A stretch of 64,000 nt of DNA, taken from positions 1,674,001 through 1,738,000 of the forward strand of contig NZ_CP029033.1 of NCBI RefSeq assembly GCF_003073475.1, in the 5' to 3' direction. The stretch is from Actinobaculum sp. 313. GTDB taxonomy: Bacteria; Actinomycetota; Actinomycetes; Actinomycetales; Actinomycetaceae. This document shows positions 38,474 through 46,208 of the stretch, in pieces. The notes beneath the pieces were generated by a model. It did no database searches and was not told where the DNA came from. It saw only the letters and a list, made by a program, of their open reading frames with translations. The number at the start of each line of letters is the position of its first letter. The first letter of the stretch is position 1. The translations under genes were made by a program, and so were the position numbers.

Positions 38474-40663
38474 ATGAAAACTTCCGTGTCACTGTTTCGT
38501 TTTTGGGGTGTGTTTGTTGTGGTGGCGGTGGTGGTGGTTTGTGTGGGTGTGGTGTGTGTGGGTGGGGTGGGGTTGTCTGGTCGGTCCTCTGCTGCGTGTA
38601 CGGGTCTGGTGGACGGGAGTGTGTCCTCGTGGCAGGAGGCTGACCGGTTAGCCAAGGACGCGGCAGGTTTCTTCACCGACGACGACGTCGACCAGGCCGA
38701 GGTACAGGCCTTCGTCACGCAGTACGGTGCCCTGTTCTCCAACCACTACTTCGCCAACGCCCTGACCAGCCACGTCACTATCGACCAACTCGTCACCACC
38801 CTGCAACACACCAAGGCCTCCTGGACCTGTGGCAGTGAACTCAACGCCGGTATCGGAACCATCATCACCCTGGCCACCGGCGGCACCAACACCGCCGATC
38901 CCGCCCTTACCGCCTGGCAGCACGACCACGACACCATCACCATCAACGGCCAGCCCCTCACCGACCACCAAGCCCACACCGCTGAACAAGTCCGCACCGT
39001 CGGCACCACCGTCTACCTCAAAGACAAACCATACGCCTCCTTAACCGACGCAGAAGACCACCAGAGCATCATCCCCTGGACCAAAGGAACCCCCACCTAC
39101 GGATACGAATGGATCGGCTCCGCCCTCACCGCCGCAGCCACCACCAACCCCTACCTACACATCGGCCCCATCTTCCTGACCGGAACCACCTACACCACCA
39201 CCGACGCCACCACCATCCCCGGCCCCAACGAACCCATCTCCCCCACCCTCGACTCCACCGCCACCCACCTCCTCCTCTGGGACCACACCACCCTCCAGAC
39301 CACACGCCAAGCCTACGACCCCGGCCACTTCCTCACCGACCCCACCACCGGCGACCCCATCTACGCCCTCCTCAACCTCGCCGACGAACCCGCCACACCA
39401 CCACACACCACCAACACCACCGCCGCCACACAAATCACCGCCGATAACACCGCCGCCACCCGCCACTTCCTGGCAAGCTACAGCCTGATCACCATCACCC
39501 ACCCCAACCGCACCTACCCCGCAACCAAACAACTCCGCACCATCGAATACCTCGTCGCCCACCGCTACACCCCCGGCAGCACCACAAACCCCACACCCGG
39601 CCTTACCAACGCCCTGCCCACCACCACACCCGACCACATCATCCCCTACCCCGACCACGGCAACCAGCTCGGCCTCATCATCACCCAAACCACCCGCAAC
39701 ACCCAAGCCCCCGACTCCTACACCATCATCCGCGACTACCTCCAGGCCTACTGCGACGGCCTCGCCCACAACTACGGACCCACCATCACCATCGGCCCCG
39801 GCAAAAACCAAACCCCCTACGGCTACACCAACCGCAACCTCAGAACCCACACCGGAAACATCCTCCACCCATACGCCAGCCACATCGCAGACATGATGAA
39901 CCATGCAGGCGGTGCACCCGACGACCTCACCTACATCGGCCGCTCAGAACACAGCTTCACACTGCTGCCCACCTATACTCTCAAGAATCAACTGATTGGT
40001 CGTGTTGACGAATATCCCGGCTTCTTCACCGACCTCGCCTACGACACCAACACAACCAACGGCAGAACCCCCTCCCTCCAACACTTCACCCAAGCCACCA
40101 ACACCACCTACCTGAGAGACTTACATCGAGCGATGGACGGACAAACAGAAACCAACGTCGAGAACACAGTCATGCGCTACGTCCCCCTCTTCGTCACACT
40201 CAACCACGCCACCACAGGCAACACCGAAACACCAAACAAAAGTGACCTAGAGACACAGATCTGGGATCTATACGGACAGGCATACAGCGAATGGGCCAAC
40301 AACAACCCAGAGGCGTTACCCGCAGACGACAGCGGCTACGGGGCTTCCTTCATGGAGAACGGACGCATCATCGACTATACGGACATGGACGGGACACAGC
40401 TTTCGAACTACTTTGCCTGGATGCGCGAGCAGCCCATCCCCCAAAGCCCCAGCCGCGGCAATGAAGACATACGTACAGAACTGTCCACAAGGGTGAATAC
40501 TCGCATTTCGGCATTCGAAGAAATGTACAACGGCAGACGGCGCGCAGATTCACCGCGTCAGTGGCTCACAAACGACAGCCTAGCCTTCATTCATCTAGCC
40601 GCAATCCTAGTGGTAACAACCGCACTCATCCACGACAACAGGCAGAAAAGGAGCCGCGCGTAA
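38474..40663 (+). CDS. Membrane-anchored paralog B of the island family
   Basis: A 729-residue protein. In place of the WXG domain it has an N-terminal signal/anchor (FRFWGVFVVVAVVVVCVGVV), then the same module as paralog A from about residue 62 (WTKGTPTYGYEWIGSA, YALLNLADEP, YLQAYCDGLA, GYTNRNLRTHTGNIL, FFTDLAYDT, FMENGRIIDYTDMD), and a C-terminal transmembrane helix (LAFIHLAAILVVTTALI) with a basic tail. It is rich in Thr, His, Pro and Asn because third positions are nearly always C or A. The first 100 bp are instead almost pure G and T. Function unknown; likely displayed on the outer face of the membrane. Confidence 0.8.
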   Translation: MKTSVSLFRFWGVFVVVAVVVVCVGVVCVGGVGLSGRSSAACTGLVDGSVSSWQEADRLAKDAAGFFTDDDVDQAEVQAFVTQYGALFSNHYFANALTSHVTIDQLVTTLQHTKASWTCGSELNAGIGTIITLATGGTNTADPALTAWQHDHDTITINGQPLTDHQAHTAEQVRTVGTTVYLKDKPYASLTDAEDHQSIIPWTKGTPTYGYEWIGSALTAAATTNPYLHIGPIFLTGTTYTTTDATTIPGPNEPISPTLDSTATHLLLWDHTTLQTTRQAYDPGHFLTDPTTGDPIYALLNLADEPATPPHTTNTTAATQITADNTAATRHFLASYSLITITHPNRTYPATKQLRTIEYLVAHRYTPGSTTNPTPGLTNALPTTTPDHIIPYPDHGNQLGLIITQTTRNTQAPDSYTIIRDYLQAYCDGLAHNYGPTITIGPGKNQTPYGYTNRNLRTHTGNILHPYASHIADMMNHAGGAPDDLTYIGRSEHSFTLLPTYTLKNQLIGRVDEYPGFFTDLAYDTNTTNGRTPSLQHFTQATNTTYLRDLHRAMDGQTETNVENTVMRYVPLFVTLNHATTGNTETPNKSDLETQIWDLYGQAYSEWANNNPEALPADDSGYGASFMENGRIIDYTDMDGTQLSNYFAWMREQPIPQSPSRGNEDIRTELSTRVNTRISAFEEMYNGRRRADSPRQWLTNDSLAFIHLAAILVVTTALIHDNRQKRSRA
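38508..38600 (+). other. G/T-only tract coding for the signal-anchor of paralog B
   Basis: Bases 38521-38580 contain 58 G or T out of 60, with several runs of three or four G. It codes for Val, Gly and Cys residues of the membrane anchor. The composition switches to an A/C-rich strand further into the same gene. G-quadruplex formation on the coding strand is possible. Confidence 0.6.
40119..40215 (+). repeat. 97-bp segment duplicated at 42131-42227
   Basis: The two copies differ at a single base (40201 C versus 42213 T). The rest of paralogs B and C is only distantly similar, so this near-identity is recent. The second copy begins exactly at the right end of the IS3 element. Confidence 0.9.
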
Positions 40664-40733
40664 ACGCAAATGCCAGCTGTCCAGAACCATGAAACCACAC
40701 CCCAATCCCACTACCGATAAAGGGAGAGAGTAC

Positions 40734-40746
40734 ATGACTTCCCAAC
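40734..40746 (+). pseudogene. 5' stub of an island gene cut by the insertion sequence
   Basis: AGGGAGAGAG at 40721-40730 is a good ribosome binding site, followed by ATG at 40734 and codons for Met-Thr-Ser-Gln before the left end of the IS3 element at 40747. Paralog A also begins Met-Thr. I infer that this is the start of the third paralog whose 3' end survives on the other side of the element. Confidence 0.45.
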
Positions 40747-40798
40747 TGAATCGTCCCGGGTTTGATGGAGGTAGTGATTACACGGAAGGATTACTGTC

Positions 40799-41116
40799 AT
40801 GAGTGCATCAAGGAAGTATCCGGAGGAGTTGCGGGAGCGGGCTACCAGGATGGCTGTGGAGGCCCGTCGGGACCCGGAGAGGTCTAAGGGGGCGATCCGC
40901 AGGATCGCTGATGAGCTGGGCGTCCATCCGGAGGCGCTGCGTACCTGGGTGAAGAAGGCCGAGGTCGACATGGGCGCCAGGCCGGGAACCACCAGCGAGG
41001 ATGCTGAGCGGATTCGGGAGCTGGAGAAGGAAGTACGTGAGTTGCGGCGGGCGAACGCGATCTTGAGGAGCGCGTCGGCTTTTTTCGCGGCGGAGCTCGA
41101 CCGCCCGTCCCGCTGA
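40799..41116 (+). CDS. IS3-family transposase OrfA
   Basis: A 105-residue DNA-binding subunit. It starts MSASRKYPEELRERATRMA, includes the helix-turn-helix GAIRRIADELGVHPEALRTWVKKAE and ends in a coiled coil (ERIRELEKEVRELRRANAIL) that mediates OrfA multimerisation. The wording SASAFFAAELD at its end overlaps the frameshift window leading into OrfB. Length and layout are typical. The ATG is the codon at 40799; the left inverted repeat ends 27 bp before it. Confidence 0.92.
   Translation: MSASRKYPEELRERATRMAVEARRDPERSKGAIRRIADELGVHPEALRTWVKKAEVDMGARPGTTSEDAERIRELEKEVRELRRANAILRSASAFFAAELDRPSR
41080..41086 (+). promoter_or_regulatory. Programmed -1 ribosomal frameshift heptamer T-TTT-TTC
   Basis: In the orfA frame the codons are GCT TTT TTC, so T TTT TTC fits the X-XXY-YYZ slippery pattern. 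After a -1 slip the frame reads on into orfB (PVPLICKYIDSRKEEFG) without a stop. This is how IS3 elements usually make the OrfAB transposase. Confidence 0.75.
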
Positions 41117-42101
41117 TCTGCAAGTACATCGACTCCCGCAAGGAGGAGTTCGGGGTCGAGCCGATCTGCCAGGTCCTGACACGGTCAGGCATGAAGATCG
41201 CCCCGAGCACCTACTACGCAGCCAAGTCCCGTCCCCCATCGGCAAGGAGCAGGCGCGACCAGGCTCTAAAGGCCGAAATCAACAGAGTGCATAAGAAGAA
41301 CTACTGCGTTCTGGGGGCCAGGAAGATGCATGCGATGCTGAACCGGCCTGAGGTCTGTGAGCGGCATGGGTTGGGGCATGTGGCTCGCTGCACCGTGGAG
41401 AGGTTGATGCGGGCCATGGGCCTACAGGGTATCCGCCGCGCCACAGCACCACGCACTACGCGCAGCGCGCTCAAGAAGCGGTGTCCCGCCGACCTGGTGA
41501 ATCGGCACTTTAGCGCGTTCAGGCCGAACGAGTTGTGGGTGGCGGACATCACCTACGTACGAACCCTGTCCGACTGGGTCTATGTGGCCTTCGCCCGCTG
41601 ACGTCTACTCGCGTCGGATCATCGGCTGGCAGACCTCCACGAGCCCGTACACTGACCTGGCCCTGGACGCTCTGAAGATGGGGATCTGGCAGCGCAGGCG
41701 CGAGGGCGCGGACCTGAAGGGGCTGATTCATCACACGCGGCCGGGGTGTGCAGTACCGGGCAATCCGTTACGGGCAGGCCCTGTCCGAGGCCGATGCTGT
41801 GGCCTCTGTGGGGTCGAAGGGCGACTCCTACGATAACACGTTGGCCGAGGCCCTGAATTCCCTGTACAAGGCTGAACTTATCCGTAACCACCACTACCTC
41901 GACTCCCACGGCCCCTGGCAGGGTATTGATGATGTCGAGTTCGCTACCGCCCAGTGGGTGCACTGGTACAACACAACCCGTCCTCACTGCGCCATCGACA
42001 CGCACACTCCGATCAAGCACGAGCAGGCCTACACCCCACCACCACAAGAAGACACCAACACCATCAACCAACCCCAGCCGGCAACCGCCGGCGCCAGATA
42101 A
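41086..42101 (+). pseudogene. IS3-family transposase OrfB, disrupted
   Basis: DDE integrase subunit in three pieces. The first carries CVLGARKMHAML and the first catalytic Asp in ELWVADITYVRT, and stops at a TGA after YVAFAR (41601). The frame returns one base later as DVYSRRIIGWQTS, up to GLIHHTRPG. There the second shift occurs and the expected H-T-D-R-G with the second catalytic Asp is lost. The third piece has VQ-like QYRAIRYGQ and the catalytic Glu region DNTLAEALNSLYKAEL. Both shifts correspond to one extra base, unlike the deletions seen in core genes. The element is probably not autonomous. Confidence 0.85.
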
Positions 42102-42130
42102 AACAGCCTCCACAAAACCCGGGGCTTGAC

Positions 42131-42227
42131 ACTTACATCGAGCGATGGACGGACAAACAGAAACCAACGTCGAGAACACAGTCATGCGCTACGTCCCCCT
42201 CTTCGTCACACTTAACCACGCCACCAC
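42131..42227 (+). repeat. Second copy of the 97-bp duplicated segment
   Basis: Partner of 40119-40215, in the same orientation 2,012 bp downstream. Together they form direct repeats flanking the end of paralog B and the whole insertion sequence, so homologous recombination between them would delete both. Confidence 0.9.
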
Positions 42228-42780
42228 CTGAAGCATTACCGCCCCTGACCTCAGTAAGCTCAACAGCAGACTTTCCACCCTCAATGCGGCTGCCTATGCC
42301 GAGTGGGCCAACACCCAGCCCGAGCAATTAGCCGACGTCCAAGCATCCGACGCTTCCTTCATTTGAGACGGGAAGATAGTGGACTACGACAACATGGACG
42401 AACAACGGATCAACGATTACCACGCCTGGTTCAATAACGCACCGTTTCCGGGCGACGCTAATGACTCGACTCGCTCACTGTATTCGGAGGTACAGCAACG
42501 CGCTTATATCGAGAACAGGAGGATCGCTGCTCAGCTAGGCGTCTCCAACGAGGACGCAGGCACGCGGTGGGTCCTGCTTGCGCTCCTTGCAGGGCTAGCC
42601 CTCGGCGGAGTAATTCTGCTGACCGTCCGCGTTACAAGATCCCTCTCGTCCACCGAGGATGCGGAAGAGGAGCCGGACAACGCAACAAGTCCGGTGATGC
42701 AACCCGCCACCGATGATGCGAAAGAGGAAACCAAGCCGTACTCTTCCCGCAGTGCTCGGTATCGAGCAGTCCGTCACTGA
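42132..42780 (+). pseudogene. 3' remnant of island paralog C (membrane-anchored type)
   Basis: Directly after the insertion sequence the frame encodes LHRAMDGQTETNVENTVMRY, identical to paralog B, then runs as a diverged homologue: AAAYAEWANTQPEQL, DGKIVDYDNMDEQ, a transmembrane helix (WVLLALLAGLALGGVILL) and an acidic cytoplasmic tail. Two in-frame TGA codons (42229-42231 and 42364-42366) and the lost N-terminal part show it is dead. The first 97 bp match 40119-40215 with one mismatch, which points to recombination with paralog B. Confidence 0.8.
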
Positions 42781-43023
42781 CAGGATGCGGTTTCTTACGT
42801 GTCACTGTCCTCCTGCTGACGCACATGGAACCACCCGCACGCGGCTTTCCTGCACTCGCCACGCATTCCCACACTCGCCACGCCTATGAACTCCCTCCTT
42901 GTCTCGCGATCCTCATGGCGCTCGTGGCGAAATGCGGCAGAAATCAAGGTGGAAAGTGTGTGATTGCTGGGCAGGGCAACATAGAATTCCTTCGGCACCT
43001 GTTTATGACCGAGAGGACGCACA

Positions 43024-45249
43024 ATGGACGCGACTGTTCCAGCCCGCCCCCACTACGCCCCCGGAGTTCCCGCTGAGATAGAACCCGTCACACAAACGCT
43101 CGATCAGCAGCTCCCTCACGCCGCTGCTGACTTCCCAAATCGTGTGGCTATCGATTTCCTCGGGCGCACTATTACCTATCGCGAGTTGGACCACCAGGTC
43201 CGCAAAGCAACCTCTGCCCTCTATCGCTGCGGTGTTCGCAATGGTGACGTCGTCGCCCTCATCATGCCGAACTGCCCGCAGCATGTCGTCGCCTTCTACG
43301 CTGCACTTGCGCTCGGCGCCACCGTCGCTGAACATAATCCGCTTGCCCCGGCCAATGAACTCCACGAACAACTTGATCGGCACGGCGCCGTGGTCGTCAT
43401 CGCATGGGAGCAGACACTGGAAAAGCTCGTATCCGACGGCGACTTCCACGGGCGCACGTACCTTGCTGTTGATCTGTCGCGCGAACTCCCTCATGTTTCA
43501 CGTATGCTACTGCGCCTTCCCGTCTCTTCCGCCAGGGAGCAGCGTGCCAAACTGCGAGGAACAGTTCCCCACGGCGTACTTTCATTTGACCGCATCGTCA
43601 AAAAGGCACCTTCATTGCCCAAAGGCATGGAGATGCAGCCGCCTGAACTTGATGACATCGCCGTGCTTCTACACACTGGTGGCACAACCGGCGTGCCGAA
43701 GGCCGTGCAACTGACGCACCGCAATGTCGTCTCCAATATGGTACAGACGATCGAATGGGTCCATACGATGGGTTATGGAACGGAAGTCTTCGCCGCTGTT
43801 CTGCCCTTCTTCCACGCCTTCGGTCTGAGCACATGCCTGGGTATCTGCATCCGCCAGGCGGGCACCCTTGTGCTACTGCCCAATTTCAACGTGTCATCCC
43901 TGCTTGCCGGCCAAAAGCGACATCCGATCACGCTGTTCCCCGGTGTTGCTCCCATGTTTCAGCGTGTCCTGGACGAGGCCGACCGGCAACGCGAATCGGG
44001 TGAGAGTGTCGATCTCAGCTCGATCCGTTTCGCATTCTCGGGAGCGATGGCATTGGATCCCGCACTCGCGGCGCGCTGGGAAGAGGGCACCGGGGGTTAC
44101 ATCATTGAGGGCTACGGAATGACGGAAGCCTCGCCTATTATCGCTGGCTCGCCTGTGACCCCGGAGAGGCGGCCCTCGACTCTCGGACTTCCTTTCCCTT
44201 CCACCGAAATCCGCGTCGCGGATCCAGAAGATCCCAGTCAGGACGCCGATGACATCGGCGAAGTGCTTGTGCGAGGCCCGCAGGTATTCGCGGGTTACCT
44301 TGGGATGCCGGAAGAGACCGACGCGGTCCTGTGGAACGGCTGGCTACGTACCGGCGATCTAGCACGTTGGGATGATGGTTTCCTCGTCATGGCGGACCGC
44401 CGCAAGGAACTCATCATTAACGGCGGCTTCAACATTTACCCGTCCCAGGTAGAGGACGCCATCCGCAATATGCCCGGGGTTCGCGATGTCGCAGTTGTCG
44501 GCATGCCCGAGGACGCACATGGAGAGTCCGTTGTAGCAGCGCTTGTGCTCGAACCCGGCGCCATGGTTGATCTCGACTCGGTGCGACGGTGGACACAGGA
44601 CAAACTATCGCACTATGCGATACCAAAATCGATAGCCGTCGTTGATGAACTGCCTCGCTCGCAGATTGGTAAGGTGATGCGGCGAGCTGTTCGGGAAGAG
44701 CTGAACAATTTCGAGTTGAAGTCCGGGCAGTGGATCCGCAAGGCCGGCGCCCTGGGCGAGAACGCCTCTGATCGTTTCGAGACGTGGCTTGGCTCGTTGC
44801 AAGAGCAATTCAGTGCAACGAAGGAACAGGTCCAGGAGTGGCTCTCAAGTACATCTGAGCATTCAACGGAACAGGTGCGCGAGTGGTTCGCGGAAAAGGG
44901 CGTCACTCCTGAAGAACTCCGTGCTCGTCTGCAGAAGGAAGGCTTGAGCAGGGAGGGGTTCTCCGCTTGGCTCTCGCGCTCCGGCGCAGCGGTGTCCGGG
45001 GCGTTGAAGTCATCAAGCGAAGCAATCCAGGAGAAACTCGCCGGACCGCCGACACAACGCGATATGGCTCAGAAAGATCCCCTCGCCGACGACGGCGTAG
45101 GTCAAGCGGAGCCCACACCAAGCGACGCAGGTGGCAACGCTCGGCACGCCACGAACGTGGCCGTAGCAGATGCTGACGCGGCGAACGCTCAGGCGGCGCA
45201 AGACGCCGGGGAAGGAAACCCAGCTGGCGACGATCCGCACCTCATGTGA
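43024..45249 (+). CDS. fadD: Long-chain fatty acid--CoA ligase (FadD-like) with C-terminal helical extension
   Basis: AMP-forming acyl-CoA synthetase of the ANL superfamily, activating fatty acids via an acyl-adenylate. The phosphate loop is LLHTGGTTGVPKAVQLTH, later motifs are YGMTEASP, the GWLRTGDLARWDDGF hinge region and DRRKELIINGGFNIYP; the catalytic Lys is in RSQIGKVMRR. The enzyme core ends near residue 560. About 180 further residues hold repeated amphipathic helices (EQVQEWLSS, EQVREWFAEKGVTPEEL, REGFSAWLSRSG) and an Ala/Asp-rich tail. The extension is unusual. The substrate chain length is not defined. Confidence 0.92.
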   Translation: MDATVPARPHYAPGVPAEIEPVTQTLDQQLPHAAADFPNRVAIDFLGRTITYRELDHQVRKATSALYRCGVRNGDVVALIMPNCPQHVVAFYAALALGATVAEHNPLAPANELHEQLDRHGAVVVIAWEQTLEKLVSDGDFHGRTYLAVDLSRELPHVSRMLLRLPVSSAREQRAKLRGTVPHGVLSFDRIVKKAPSLPKGMEMQPPELDDIAVLLHTGGTTGVPKAVQLTHRNVVSNMVQTIEWVHTMGYGTEVFAAVLPFFHAFGLSTCLGICIRQAGTLVLLPNFNVSSLLAGQKRHPITLFPGVAPMFQRVLDEADRQRESGESVDLSSIRFAFSGAMALDPALAARWEEGTGGYIIEGYGMTEASPIIAGSPVTPERRPSTLGLPFPSTEIRVADPEDPSQDADDIGEVLVRGPQVFAGYLGMPEETDAVLWNGWLRTGDLARWDDGFLVMADRRKELIINGGFNIYPSQVEDAIRNMPGVRDVAVVGMPEDAHGESVVAALVLEPGAMVDLDSVRRWTQDKLSHYAIPKSIAVVDELPRSQIGKVMRRAVREELNNFELKSGQWIRKAGALGENASDRFETWLGSLQEQFSATKEQVQEWLSSTSEHSTEQVREWFAEKGVTPEELRARLQKEGLSREGFSAWLSRSGAAVSGALKSSSEAIQEKLAGPPTQRDMAQKDPLADDGVGQAEPTPSDAGGNARHATNVAVADADAANAQAAQDAGEGNPAGDDPHLM

Positions 45250-45349
45250 CGTGGTGAAGAATGCGCGGTGGAGGTGCACATTGCGCCGTTTATCGCGTGC
45301 ATCTTCGCCCTCTCATCGCGCTTACCGCGCGAGAGCTCTCGGCTTTCCT

Positions 45350-45817
45350 TTACGCGTCGGCGCTACGATCTTCGTTCTCTGCCCGGAGCTCCGCAATTGC
45401 AGACGCAAAGTCGTCCAGACTGTCGAAGTTCGAGTACACGGAAGCAAAGCGCAGATAGGCCACCGTGTCCAGCTTACGCAACGGCTCGAGGATCGCCAGG
45501 CCGATTTCGTGCGCTTCGATCTGTGAACTGCCAGAACTGCGCACTTTCTCCTCCACTTGCTGCGCGAGTAGGGCGAGGTCGTCCTCGCCCACCGGTCTAC
45601 CCTGGCAGGCTTTGCCAACACCAGCAATGATCTTGTCGCGTGAAAAAGGCTCCGTCGCACCTGAGCGTTTCACAACGGTTAGGCTCGCGCTCTCCACGGT
45701 GGTAAAGCGGCGTTTGCAGTTGGGACATTCGCGACGACGTCGAATCGATTGACCGTCGTCGCTGGTACGGGAATCAATCACCCGTGAATCCGTGTGGCGG
45801 CAGAATGGACAGTGCAT
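45350..45817 (-). CDS. nrdR: Transcriptional repressor NrdR
   Basis: A 155-residue repressor of ribonucleotide reductase genes. The N-terminal zinc ribbon is complete ([17 protein letters not shown] and [14 protein letters not shown]), followed by the ATP-cone domain ([18 protein letters not shown], then [20 protein letters not shown]). The start at ATG 45817 (MHCPFC) is the conserved one. It stands downstream of the LysM gene and lexA, as Rv2718c does in M. tuberculosis. No NrdR-box-like pair was seen upstream. Confidence 0.95.
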   Translation of the reverse strand: MHCPFCRHTDSRVIDSRTSDDGQSIRRRRECPNCKRRFTTVESASLTVVKRSGATEPFSRDKIIAGVGKACQGRPVGEDDLALLAQQVEEKVRSSGSSQIEAHEIGLAILEPLRKLDTVAYLRFASVYSNFDSLDDFASAIAELRAENEDRSADA

Positions 45818-46208
45818 TCCATTACCGTAGATCGTGTAGACGGCTTGCCGCAAACACTCCACTTCAACCTCCACGTCTCAGCGCTCGGTATGAGTGGGGC
45901 GCACAGCGTCACCCAGATGGAGCGTCGAGCACTTCAGTGCCAGCACTCGATGTACCTGTCAATACTCGACGTTCGTCCAGTGCTGCGACTGGGAAGCCGG
46001 AAACTACTGTCATCGAGGAGGCGCAAAGTATCTGCGCGACGTATCTGAACGCTGCATGCTAGCGGCGCTCGTTGGCGCAATCCTCTTTGATACCTTCGCA
46101 TTGCAGTCTGGTTACCGATTGCCACGAGTTCATTTCATCGCGCCACCGCCTTCATCGCGCCACTGATACCGAAACCCCGCTAACGCGACACCAGCCCCGA
46201 TGTTGCGC
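45818..46208. other. Intergenic region between LysM gene and nrdR, nothing recognised
   Basis: 391 bp with only short, motif-free open frames on both strands. It should hold the nrdR promoter because the LysM gene is SOS-controlled. I see no hairpin, tRNA or NrdR-box pair. Confidence 0.4.

Larger units (their letters stand above)
40747..42131 (+). mobile_element. IS3-family insertion sequence (about 1,385 bp)
   Basis: Terminal inverted repeats of about 25 bp at 40747-40771 and 42107-42131 share TG at the tip, the core CCCGGGTTT and TGGAGG. Inside are orfA (helix-turn-helix and leucine-zipper-like helix) and orfB (DDE integrase), joined by a -1 frameshift site, as in the IS3 family. No target-site duplication is visible: the flanks come from different parts of the island gene family, consistent with deletion or recombination next to the element. 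Confidence 0.88.

Noticed and set aside
42229-42366. Two in-frame TGA codons as possible selenocysteine codons
   Set aside because: The homologous positions in the paralogs are not Cys, no SECIS-like hairpin is seen, and the gene has lost its 5' end, so decay is the simpler reading.
42853-42883. Direct repeat CACTCGCCACGC twice, 19 bp apart, before fadD
   Set aside because: Too short and isolated to call a regulatory site; could be chance in GC-rich intergenic DNA.
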